A DNA stretch of 54,520 bases from Rhizobium sp. ASV8 (GTDB lineage: Bacteria > Pseudomonadota > Alphaproteobacteria > Rhizobiales > Rhizobiaceae): assembly GCF_016429255.1 (NCBI RefSeq), contig NZ_JAELUG010000034.1, positions 1 to 54,520 on the forward strand, written 5' to 3'. The position numbers and the translations under genes are program-made. The notes beneath the pieces were generated by a model, which ran no database searches, had not been told where the DNA came from, and saw nothing but the letters and a program-made list of their open reading frames with translations. Below, in pieces: positions 47,207-54,520 of the stretch (position 1 is its first letter; each line of letters starts with the position of its first letter).

Positions 47207-47237
47207 AGGCGGCGTCTCACGCCGCCTCAATCTTTCC
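47207..47237 (+). terminator. Terminator of the 58-residue gene
   Basis: AGGCGGCGT and ACGCCGCCT form a perfect 9-bp stem with a 3-base loop, followed by caatctttcc. Confidence 0.75.
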
Positions 47238-47327
47238 TTCATGCGCGCAAAAGTCGGATTGGCCGTGACCGGTGGCTTGGGCCGTGGTTTCGCGCCGGTC
47301 TTGGGCAGGGCATGCGACGCAATCGGC

Positions 47328-48509
47328 TTAGCTGTCGAGATAACGCTCGGTCAGCCGCGCCCACATTGCGGCGCCAGCCGTCAAGCTTTCATCGGCAAAA
47401 TCATATTTTGCGCTATGCAGCACCGGTGAATTGACGCCGTTGCCGAGGCGCAGGAAACTACCTGGCTTATGCTCCAGGAAGTACGCGAAGTCCTCGCTAC
47501 CGGGGATAAGGCTGCATGTGGACACCTTGTCGGCTCCGACCAACTCTTCCGCCACCACACGCGCGAGTTCGGTCTCCTTCTCCGAATTGACAACCACGGG
47601 ATACCCGCGGATGTAGTCGATATCGACACTGGCACCGTAACCGTCGGCCACGGAATGCGTGAGTGCGCGGATTCTCGTCTCAAGCAGTTCCCGGATCTTC
47701 GGATCGAAGGAGCGAACGCTCAGTGCCATCCTAGCGCTTTCGGGTATGACGTTCGAAGCTTCTCCGGCGTGGATGGAACCGACCGTCACCACGGCTGTCT
47801 GCGTCGGGTCGATGCTGCGGGCAACAACCGTCTGCAGGCTGACGACCAGGTTGCAAGCCACGACGATGGGGTCAATAGTCAGGTGCGGACGTGAGGCGTG
47901 GCCGCCCTTGCCGGTAATGGTGATCTCGACCGTGTCGGCTGCCGCCATCAGCGGGCCTGAACGTGTCAACCAGCTACCCTCCGGTGCGCCTGGATGATTG
48001 TGCAAGCCAAAGATCGCATCAAAGGGAAAGCGCTCGAATAGGCCATCCTTGATCATGGCCTGGGCGCCGCTGATCACTCCCGCCTCTTCAGCGGGCTGGA
48101 AGATCAGGTTGACAGTGCCGTTGAAGCGGCGGGTGCGGGCGAGATATTCGGCAGCCCCGAGGAGCATCGTCGTGTGGCCGTCATGGCCGCAGGCATGCAT
48201 CTTTCCGGGCGTCTTGCTGGCATAGGAACGACCGGTCTGCTCTAGGATCGGCAATGCGTCCATGTCGGCGCGGATGGCAATGCTCTTCTTGCCGGCTCCC
48301 GCCGAAAGCCTGGCGACGACGCCATGGCCGCCGACATTGCGCGTGACCTCATAGCCCCAGGCCTCAAGCTTTTCGGCGACGAAGCGCGCGGTTTCCGCCT
48401 CTTCGAATGAAAGCTCGGGGTTGGCGTGCAGATGCTGCCGGATGCCGGTCAGTTCGGCCTTCATGGGTTCGAAGTCGGAGAGGCAGGCGAAATCGTTGTC
48501 GGGGGTCAT
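47328..48509 (-). CDS. M20-family amidohydrolase (hippurate/N-acyl amino acid hydrolase type)
   Basis: The 393-residue protein has the M20D metal-binding motifs (RADMDALPI, ACGHDGHTTMLLGAA, FQPAEE) and a dimerisation domain (about 185-300). Related enzymes cut N-acyl amino acids, hippurate or auxin-amino acid conjugates to release a free amino acid. The ATG at 48509 follows GGAA; the frame open to 48566 has no ribosome site. It is the last gene of the ABC transporter operon, so the transported compound is probably its substrate. Confidence 0.9.
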   Translation of the reverse strand: MTPDNDFACLSDFEPMKAELTGIRQHLHANPELSFEEAETARFVAEKLEAWGYEVTRNVGGHGVVARLSAGAGKKSIAIRADMDALPILEQTGRSYASKTPGKMHACGHDGHTTMLLGAAEYLARTRRFNGTVNLIFQPAEEAGVISGAQAMIKDGLFERFPFDAIFGLHNHPGAPEGSWLTRSGPLMAAADTVEITITGKGGHASRPHLTIDPIVVACNLVVSLQTVVARSIDPTQTAVVTVGSIHAGEASNVIPESARMALSVRSFDPKIRELLETRIRALTHSVADGYGASVDIDYIRGYPVVVNSEKETELARVVAEELVGADKVSTCSLIPGSEDFAYFLEHKPGSFLRLGNGVNSPVLHSAKYDFADESLTAGAAMWARLTERYLDS

Positions 48510-48584
48510 GACTATATTCCAATGGTTCGCTTGAGCAGCCATGCGCCGACGGGGCGCGGGCTGCACTGATGATGAACCGTCGCG

Positions 48585-49364
48585 CTAGATGAAGCGCGAC
48601 AGGAAGCTTCTGGTGCGGGGATGCTGCGGATTGCCGATCACATCCTCGGGTTTGCCTTGTTCGACGATCTTGCCGCCATCCATGAAAACGACGCGGTCGG
48701 CCGCTTCACGGGCAAAGCCGATCTCATGGGTGACGACGATCATCGTCAAGCCCTGGCTGGCAAGGTCGCGCATGGTGGCAAGCACCTCGCCGACCAGCTC
48801 CGGATCGAGAGCGGAGGTAGGCTCGTCGAACAGCATCAGCTTCGGCTTGATGGCAAGCGCCCGGGCAATCGCCACGCGTTGCTGCTGGCCGCCGGAGAGC
48901 TGGCGCGGGTAATTGTCCGCTTTGGCCGAAAGCCCGACGCGATCGAGCAGCGCCCGAGCATTCTCCGTCGCCTGCTTCCGGCTCTCACCGTGGATACCGA
49001 TCGGCGCTTCGATGACATTCTGCAATGCCGTCATGTGCGGGTAGAGATTGAATTGCTGAAACACCATGCCGATCTTGCGGCGCTGAAGCGCGATCGCATA
49101 GCTGGACAACTTGACGAGCCGCCCCTTGTTCAGCCGGTAGCCGATCTGTTCGCCATCCACCTCGATCGAGCCGCGATTGATCGATTCCAGATGGTTGATG
49201 CAGCGCAGGAAGGTCGATTTTCCCGAACCCGATGGGCCGAGAATAACGACCACCTCGCCGGGGGCGACATCGAGGTCGATGCCTTTCAGCACTTCGAGAT
49301 GCTCGAAGGACTTGTGAACGTTGCGGGCGCGGACGAGCGGCGCCAGATTGACGTGGGCGTTCAT
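48585..49364 (-). CDS. Polar amino acid ABC transporter, ATP-binding protein
   Basis: The 259-residue protein has Walker A GPSGSGKS (43-50), the signature [15 protein letters not shown] and Walker B LMLFDEP. It is a GlnQ/HisP-type ATPase of the polar amino acid uptake family. Its start overlaps the permease stop (ATGA). Confidence 0.95.
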   Translation of the reverse strand: MNAHVNLAPLVRARNVHKSFEHLEVLKGIDLDVAPGEVVVILGPSGSGKSTFLRCINHLESINRGSIEVDGEQIGYRLNKGRLVKLSSYAIALQRRKIGMVFQQFNLYPHMTALQNVIEAPIGIHGESRKQATENARALLDRVGLSAKADNYPRQLSGGQQQRVAIARALAIKPKLMLFDEPTSALDPELVGEVLATMRDLASQGLTMIVVTHEIGFAREAADRVVFMDGGKIVEQGKPEDVIGNPQHPRTRSFLSRFI

Positions 49365-50314
49365 TGGCCGGCCTCCTGCGCCGGCGCGAGGGCCGGCGTG
49401 TCATCCTTTGCGGGCTTGACCGCCGCAGAGCGACGGTCGGCGCGGCTGTAGTGACGCTCGATATAGCTCTGGCCGATGTTCAGCACCGAGGTGATCAGCA
49501 AATACCAGATCACTGCGACCAGCAGCATCGGGACGACTTCGAAAGTGCGGTTGTAGATCGACTGAACGGAATAGAGCAGGTCGGCCATTGCGATCACGCT
49601 GACGAGCGAAGTTGCTTTAATCATGCTGATGAGCTGGTTGCCGGTCGGCGGCACGATGGAGCGCATGGCCTGCGGGATGATGATGCGGCGTAGCGCGCGA
49701 ATGCGCGTCATGCCGAAGGCCTCGGCCGTCTCGAACTGGCCCTTGTCGACCGAGAGCAGGCCGCCGCGGATGATCTCGGCCATGTAGGCGGCTTCATTAA
49801 GCGCCAGCCCGGCGATTGCGGCCGTCATCGGGCTGATGACCGAATTCGTGTCCCAGCTGACGAAGGTCGGGCCGAAGGGGATGCCGATCGACAATGTCGG
49901 GAACAGCGTCGAGAGATTGTACCAGAAGATCAACTGCACAAGCAGCGGCGTGCCGCGGAAGAACCAGATGTAGAGCGAGGCGAGCGAGCTTGCCAGCGTA
50001 TCCTTCGACAGCCGCGCGATTGCCAACAACAGGCCGAGCACGATGCCGAAGGCCATGGCGACGACGGTTAGTCCAAGCGAAACGTAAAGACCGTCTATGA
50101 CGACTGGATCGAAAAAATACTGCGCGACGACATGCCAGCCAAAATTTTCGTTATGTGCGATCGACCACGCAAAATAGACGGCGATCAAGAGCGTGAAAAG
50201 CCAAGCTGCCACACGGCCCTTCGGGAATGGCGTATGGGCGTTTGCCACATCCCGCTGCTCAAAGTCTGCACCGCCGAATGGCGGCGGTGCACTTTCTCTA
50301 GGATTGGTCGTCAT
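49361..50314 (-). CDS. Polar amino acid ABC transporter, permease
   Basis: The 317-residue protein has a HisM/GlnP permease domain with the EAA-type loop [20 protein letters not shown] and [24 protein letters not shown]. About 85 N-terminal residues precede the domain, longer than usual. It is overlapped at both ends by neighbouring genes (ATGA). Confidence 0.93.
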   Translation of the reverse strand: MTTNPRESAPPPFGGADFEQRDVANAHTPFPKGRVAAWLFTLLIAVYFAWSIAHNENFGWHVVAQYFFDPVVIDGLYVSLGLTVVAMAFGIVLGLLLAIARLSKDTLASSLASLYIWFFRGTPLLVQLIFWYNLSTLFPTLSIGIPFGPTFVSWDTNSVISPMTAAIAGLALNEAAYMAEIIRGGLLSVDKGQFETAEAFGMTRIRALRRIIIPQAMRSIVPPTGNQLISMIKATSLVSVIAMADLLYSVQSIYNRTFEVVPMLLVAVIWYLLITSVLNIGQSYIERHYSRADRRSAAVKPAKDDTPALAPAQEAGQ

Positions 50315-51204
50315 TTGCTCGCCTGTGCAGCCAGGTTGATACCGGGCTCCTTGATCATGTTGTTCTCAAGTCCCCACTTCTTCATGATGGCTGCATAGGT
50401 GCCGTTGTCGACCAATTCTTTGATCGCATCGCGCAAAATGGGGCTGAGCGGCGAGTTCTTCGGCAATACCGCTCCCTGGAACAGGTCGTCGAAGCCATTT
50501 TTCTGGCCGACGCCTGCCAGCTCCAGCTGGCCGTTTGCCTGTGAAACGAAATAGGTCAGCGGGGCTTGCGAAGAGAAGAACGCATCCGAACGCTTGGAGC
50601 GCACGGAAAGGATCGATGTCGGCTGGTCGGTGAAAGACTGGACTTGAAGTGCAGGCTTGCCGTCCTTGGTGCATTTCTCGGCTTGAGCCTTGATCACCTT
50701 CTCGGCCGACCCACCCGCCATCACTGCGATGCGGTGCCCGCAGGCGGTGTCGAGCGTGGTGATGCCCTTTGGATTGCCCTTCTCGACGGCGAAGACGACG
50801 AATTCCTGAACATAGTCGACGAAATCATTGGCATCTTCCCGCGACTTGAAGTCGCCGACTGGACCTTCGGCATATTGGAAGCGGCCCGAATTGATGCCGC
50901 TTAGCAGGGCGGGAAGCCCGCCAACCGTCGCATGGCTGATCTCGACGCCGAGAACCTGCCCGATCGCCTTGGTCAGTTCCGCGCTTGCGCCCGTGACATC
51001 GGAGGCGCCGTTGACGATCTCATAGGGAGGGAAAGAGCCGCTGTTGACGGATACCATCTTGCCCGAGGTACGAATGTTTTCCGGCAATTTGGCATGGAGC
51101 TGCTCATTGACCGAGAGCTTCGGCAGGGCAGCATCCTCAGCAAAGGCCGAACCCGAAATCATCAGGCTTGCCGCGGCGATGTATGTAAGTTTTTTCAATG
51201 ACAT
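50311..51204 (-). CDS. Polar amino acid ABC transporter, substrate-binding protein
   Basis: The 297-residue protein has a signal peptide (1-22, SAFA) and a bilobed solute-binding fold of the bacterial extracellular family 3 (MVSVNSGSFPPYEIVNGAS, GVEISHATV). It captures the substrate in the periplasm for the permease encoded next, which overlaps by 4 bases. Confidence 0.92.
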   Translation of the reverse strand: MSLKKLTYIAAASLMISGSAFAEDAALPKLSVNEQLHAKLPENIRTSGKMVSVNSGSFPPYEIVNGASDVTGASAELTKAIGQVLGVEISHATVGGLPALLSGINSGRFQYAEGPVGDFKSREDANDFVDYVQEFVVFAVEKGNPKGITTLDTACGHRIAVMAGGSAEKVIKAQAEKCTKDGKPALQVQSFTDQPTSILSVRSKRSDAFFSSQAPLTYFVSQANGQLELAGVGQKNGFDDLFQGAVLPKNSPLSPILRDAIKELVDNGTYAAIMKKWGLENNMIKEPGINLAAQASK

Positions 51205-51248
51205 ATTTATTCCCCTTTTGCTTTGCGTCTTTGAATTTCAGTTGCTGA

Positions 51249-52226
51249 TCAGGCCGCGCTCGTCCGGCTGCCATCAATGTCGATGGGAAAGAGCTCCTCC
51301 GGCGTCATCAGTCTCGGCAAAATACCCTGTATGTGCAGTTCCGAAGCGAAGTCGCCGATCATCTTGCGGTTGGCGGCAAAGCCGCTCCCATCCCAGCCTT
51401 CCGGCAGCTCGGTCGCCGACTTCAACAATTCGTCGAGCATGAAGGGGGTGGTATCGGCATATTTGCGCCGCTTGTTCAGCCAGACGCGCTGGGATTCATC
51501 GAGCAGCGCATTCAATTCGGCGATGATCCAGGGATGCTCGGCGACGAATTCCGCCTTGAAGCCGATCAGATGCATACCGGGTACATAGCCCACATCGGCA
51601 AAATAGCGATGTTCGGCCGCACGGAAATCCGGCAGCAGCTGGCGGAAGCCGGAATTGCCGGCGAAATAACCGTCGGGCATGAATGGCGTAAAAATAGCGT
51701 CGAGCTGGCCTTCCTTCAGCAGATCCATCATGGGTCTCTCACCGGGAGCCGCCTCGATACGGCCGGGGCGGCCGAACCCATCGAGACGATCGGTGATCGG
51801 ATGGGCCTCGGTCAGGCGACCGGCATACCACATGGCATCCTCGACGCCGACGCCTTCACGACGAAGTGCCGCGCGCGTCCAGGTATTGCCGGAATCCCGC
51901 CAGCCGGTGACGCCGATGCGCTTGCCTGCCAGCTGGGCAAAACTCGTGATCGAGCTGTCCTTCGTGGTGATGACGCAGCGATGGCGAAATCCGCGCATGA
52001 TGAAGTTTGGAATGCCGACGATGCTCTCATCACCGTCGATGCGCATCTGCGTGTAGCGACTGAAGGATGTTTCGGCGGCGTCGTAGGCATCGCTTTTGCC
52101 GACATGCGAGATCAAGGTTCCGACCCGGTCCACCTTGAGATCGAGTTTTGGGGAGGAGACGTCGCCCAGGACCAATGGCGTTATGTAGTCCCAGTCACGA
52201 AGAGCAAGGCGAAGAGTAAGGGGCAT
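51249..52226 (-). CDS. Substrate-binding-like protein, 4,5-dihydroxyphthalate decarboxylase type
   Basis: The 325-residue protein resembles the family annotated as 4,5-dihydroxyphthalate decarboxylase, which has a periplasmic-binding-protein fold (FAQLAGKRIGVTGWRDSGNTW, GQLDAIFTPF). There is no obvious signal peptide, so it is probably cytoplasmic. It is the first gene of the operon, 44 bp before the solute-binding gene. The ATG at 52226 is chosen; the frame runs on upstream into the MocR promoter. A catabolic step on an aromatic or amide substrate is possible; not proven. Confidence 0.78.
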   Translation of the reverse strand: MPLTLRLALRDWDYITPLVLGDVSSPKLDLKVDRVGTLISHVGKSDAYDAAETSFSRYTQMRIDGDESIVGIPNFIMRGFRHRCVITTKDSSITSFAQLAGKRIGVTGWRDSGNTWTRAALRREGVGVEDAMWYAGRLTEAHPITDRLDGFGRPGRIEAAPGERPMMDLLKEGQLDAIFTPFMPDGYFAGNSGFRQLLPDFRAAEHRYFADVGYVPGMHLIGFKAEFVAEHPWIIAELNALLDESQRVWLNKRRKYADTTPFMLDELLKSATELPEGWDGSGFAANRKMIGDFASELHIQGILPRLMTPEELFPIDIDGSRTSAA

Positions 52227-52265
52227 GAAATTCACTCGCGGGAAAGCTTGTTTTCCAAATGAGTA

Positions 52266-52311
52266 AATGTTCAATATGGGGTGATCAAATGTTATTACGT
52301 TATTGAACATT
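52266..52311. promoter_or_regulatory. Operator of the MocR-type regulator
   Basis: AATGTTCAATA (52266-52276) and TATTGAACATT (52301-52311) are exact 11-bp reverse complements separated by 24 bp, in the 100-bp divergent promoter. The spacing (35 bp centre to centre) suits a dimeric regulator contacting two sites. Confidence 0.7.
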
Positions 52312-52326
52312 AAAATTGGCGCAGGA

Positions 52327-53655
52327 ATGAGCGAAAATCGAGACGCGACGTGGTTTGCCGAAAAATTGAACGATCGGACGATTCGCGGCATCGCATTGGA
52401 AACCAGCGCGCTCATCCGCGCCGGAGCGCTGCCCGTCGGCACGAAGTTGCCGCCGATCCGCGATCTCGCATTTGCGCTCGGCATAAGCCCGGCGACGCTC
52501 TCGGAAGCATGGAGTGAACTTAGACGCCAGAAAATCATCAGCGGGCGCGGCCGTAACGGCACATGGGTCAGCGGCGATCGCTTCGTCAATCAGCCGGCCC
52601 GGCTCGCCAGCGCCGGCCACTACGGCGATGGTGTGCTTGATCTGACATCGGCTGGTCCGGACGTGCGGCTGCTTCCACAGCTGGAGACCGCGATGGCCTA
52701 CGGAGCTTCGGCCGAGAACCTCAATAGCTACGAACGCAGCCGCATTCTCCCGGAGCTCGAGGCGGCAGTCCGGAAAAACTGGCCTTACGAGCCGGAGGCT
52801 CTCCTGGCGACCAACGGCGGGTACAACGCCGTCTATACGCTAATCAATGCCCTGGTCATGCCCGGCGCTGCTGTCGCCATCGAAGACCCCACAGGCATGC
52901 GGCTTCTCGATATTCTCGAAGATCGCGGCGCCCGGATCATTCCGGTGCGATGCGATGAAGAAGGCCCCCTGGTGTCGTCGCTGGAAGAGGCGATGAAATA
53001 CCGTCCGGTCGCCTTCGTTTTTCAGCCGCGCCTCCATTCCGTTACCGGCCAGAGTGTGAGCGCGGCTCGCATGGCAGGTCTTGCGGAGGTTCTTCGCGAT
53101 AAGGATACGCTTATCGTCGAGGATGACGGCGTCGCGGATATCTCCGCAACGCCGCGCCAATCGATGGGACATCTCTATCCCGATCGCGTCATCCATATTC
53201 TCTCGTTTTCGAAGACGCATGGGCCAGATCTGCGGCTGGCGGTACTGTCGAGTTCGCGTGCCATCGTCGATCAGATTCAGTCCTATCGCAGTTTCAGTGC
53301 CGGCTGGACGAGCCGTATCCTGCAATCGGCGGCGGCGTGGCTGTTGCGCGATCCCGCGACCGAGGCCTGTTTGGATCATGCCCGCAACATCTATGAACAA
53401 CGCCGCGCTGCACTGATCGATGCGCTCGACGAGCGTGGCGTGCCTGCACTGCACGGTGCCGGTCTATGTGCGTGGATCCCTATCTCGTCCGAACCATTCG
53501 CAATGGTAACGCTGGCGGCCCGCGGCATAGCAGTCAGCCCGGGAGCCAAATTCTCCATTCTGCCGAGCAATCACCTGCGCGTTGTCACGGCCACGCTCTC
53601 GGAACGTCTCGAGGAGGTCGCCGATGCCATTGCGCTGGCGGCCACTCACACCTGA
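52327..53655 (+). CDS. MocR-type (GntR/aminotransferase) transcriptional regulator
   Basis: The 442-residue protein has a GntR winged helix (about 15-85, LPPIRDLAFALGISPATLSEAWSELRRQKIISGRG) joined to an aminotransferase-like domain (about 110-440) with the pyridoxal phosphate lysine K296 in SFSKTHGPDLRL. MocR proteins sense amino acids or PLP adducts. The ATG at 52327 has a poor ribosome site; a TTG at 52303 is an alternative. It is divergent from the transporter/amidohydrolase operon, which it most likely controls. Confidence 0.9.
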   Translation: MSENRDATWFAEKLNDRTIRGIALETSALIRAGALPVGTKLPPIRDLAFALGISPATLSEAWSELRRQKIISGRGRNGTWVSGDRFVNQPARLASAGHYGDGVLDLTSAGPDVRLLPQLETAMAYGASAENLNSYERSRILPELEAAVRKNWPYEPEALLATNGGYNAVYTLINALVMPGAAVAIEDPTGMRLLDILEDRGARIIPVRCDEEGPLVSSLEEAMKYRPVAFVFQPRLHSVTGQSVSAARMAGLAEVLRDKDTLIVEDDGVADISATPRQSMGHLYPDRVIHILSFSKTHGPDLRLAVLSSSRAIVDQIQSYRSFSAGWTSRILQSAAAWLLRDPATEACLDHARNIYEQRRAALIDALDERGVPALHGAGLCAWIPISSEPFAMVTLAARGIAVSPGAKFSILPSNHLRVVTATLSERLEEVADAIALAATHT

Positions 53656-53665
53656 TCGTGCAAGA

Positions 53666-54520
53666 TTAGCTGCGTTGACCTGCCTCGACCCTTTTCGGCG
53701 CCGATTTCAACGATCCGGCATAGCGAACCAAGATCGCCGCAAGCCTGGCCGAGATGAGCGCGATGATGACGATCGCAATGAGGTAGATCGCGATGTAGAT
53801 CGGCTGAGGCACTTGGATCTCACGCATCAGGTGCCCGTAGATCTCGGTAAAGCCGCGATGGCACATGTAGATCGGGTAGGAGAGGTAGCCGAGAAAAATG
53901 CCGACCCGCTGCAGCCTGGCCGGCAATTCGAGCATCGTGCCGGCAAAGACGATCAGCGGCGAGACCAGGATGCAGAACACCAGCGCATATTTCAGCGAGT
54001 AGGTGGGGAGGAGCAGCAAGATGCAGATCGCCGCTATCGGCAGCAGGGCGGCATAACTGTTTATCGTCCGGCCGAACGCAGCGACGTTTCGAAGGCGATA
54101 GATGATCATGCCGAGGGTGAACGAGAAGAAGACGCGCGCAAAGCCGCCATCGACCGAGCGCCATTCCCAGCCAAGATCGAGTGATTTATGGAAGAAAACC
54201 GAGGCGATCAGCATCGCCAGGGATGCCGCGGCGATGAGGATGAGCGTTCGCGTTGTCAGCCTGAAAAGCACGAGCGCGAATATCAGATTGGCCAACAGTT
54301 CCCAGAACAGCGACCAAGCCGGGCCGTTCAACGGATAGAGCGGCCAGATGTCGCCGGCTGAACGGGTCAGAAAGCTGGGCGAAGGCAGCATGAAGGCCGT
54401 CGATAGGATGCTCGCGCCGAGATCGGTCCGACCGACGCCCGCTGCCTGCCAATGAAGCAGCAATTGCACGAGGCCGAAAACGCTTCCGATCAGGAAGAGC
54501 GGATAAAGGCGCGCATAGCG
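53666..54520 (-). CDS. Acyltransferase-3 family membrane protein (5' end outside window)
   Basis: The frame is open to the window edge, so the first part is missing; 284 residues are visible. They include a row of membrane segments and the sequence RYARLYPLFLIG, a common feature of the acyltransferase-3 (OafA/NodX) family. These proteins move acyl groups onto surface polysaccharides at the inner membrane. Its stop lies 11 bp from the convergent MocR gene. Confidence 0.82.
   Translation of the reverse strand, partial: RYARLYPLFLIGSVFGLVQLLLHWQAAGVGRTDLGASILSTAFMLPSPSFLTRSAGDIWPLYPLNGPAWSLFWELLANLIFALVLFRLTTRTLILIAAASLAMLIASVFFHKSLDLGWEWRSVDGGFARVFFSFTLGMIIYRLRNVAAFGRTINSYAALLPIAAICILLLLPTYSLKYALVFCILVSPLIVFAGTMLELPARLQRVGIFLGYLSYPIYMCHRGFTEIYGHLMREIQVPQPIYIAIYLIAIVIIALISARLAAILVRYAGSLKSAPKRVEAGQRS

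Noticed and set aside
51333..52262. 309-codon plus-strand frame
   Set aside because: Antisense shadow of the decarboxylase-like gene.

Overview
The window reads as a piece of a Rhizobium-type alphaproteobacterial genome (GC-rich, densely coded). The evidence is the gene content (DUF992, GCG_CRPN and DUF4166 proteins, ChvI-era style OmpR systems, a fused LplT-PlsC-acyl-ACP synthetase), a RIME-like double palindrome in the first kilobase, and a CtrA-type box in front of minCDE. In rhizobia minCDE commonly sits on a secondary replicon (chromid or megaplasmid), so this may be one; that is inference. No rRNA, tRNA, phage, insertion sequence, plasmid replication gene or CRISPR array was seen. The window opens inside a flavin amine oxidase gene and closes inside an acyltransferase gene.

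Layout. 1-4.7 kb: end of a sarcosine/N-methyltryptophan oxidase-type gene, a RIME-like repeat, cytochrome b561, an aldehyde dehydrogenase divergent from a LysR regulator, an O-methyltransferase. 4.7-11.5 kb: a probable envelope redox locus with a DipZ-like thiol-redox protein and a secreted hydrolase on one strand, a Tat-exported epoxide-hydrolase-like protein on the other, an OmpR/EnvZ-type two-component system and ohr; repeated TGTATC-like direct repeats lie in front of three of these units. 11.6-14.7 kb: minCDE with a CtrA site, then a NodB-like deacetylase. 14.8-20 kb: a TetR regulator divergent from pspA, a YiaA-like membrane gene and a 1131-residue three-domain lysophospholipid flippase/acyltransferase/acyl-activating protein, with three copies of one operator between them. 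20-28.4 kb: DUF4173 membrane protein with its own two-component system, a diguanylate cyclase, a beta-lactamase-fold hydrolase, a GNAT acetyltransferase, an AraC regulator. 28.4-34.1 kb: leuA with a possible leader peptide, a saccharopine-reductase-like/DUF4166 gene joined to a DCC thiol-oxidoreductase gene, a small secreted protein and a PAP2 phosphatase. 34.1-38.5 kb: possible small RNA, an AcoR-like regulator without an AAA+ domain, aldehyde dehydrogenase plus DUF779, a DJ-1/PfpI protein and a ribbon-helix-helix protein. 38.7-47.2 kb: an unrecognised charged protein, TetR and a hydrolase, an aldo/keto reductase relative with two altered catalytic residues, DUF992, katG divergent from oxyR, and a small gene framed by a perfect palindrome and a terminator. 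47.3-53.7 kb: a five-gene amino-acid ABC transporter/M20 amidohydrolase operon divergent from a MocR-type regulator. The end is an acyltransferase-3 gene.

How it fits together. Much of the window concerns the cell envelope and oxidative or thiol stress (DipZ, Ohr, KatG/OxyR, cytochrome b561, PspA, phospholipid repair, PAP2), together with catabolic units for aldehydes and probably amide-linked amino acids, each with a divergent regulator. The most promising unexplained structures are the TGTATC repeats around the two-component system, the triple TGAAC-N3-GTTCA operator of the PspA/phospholipid module, and the 11-bp inverted repeat of the MocR operon.
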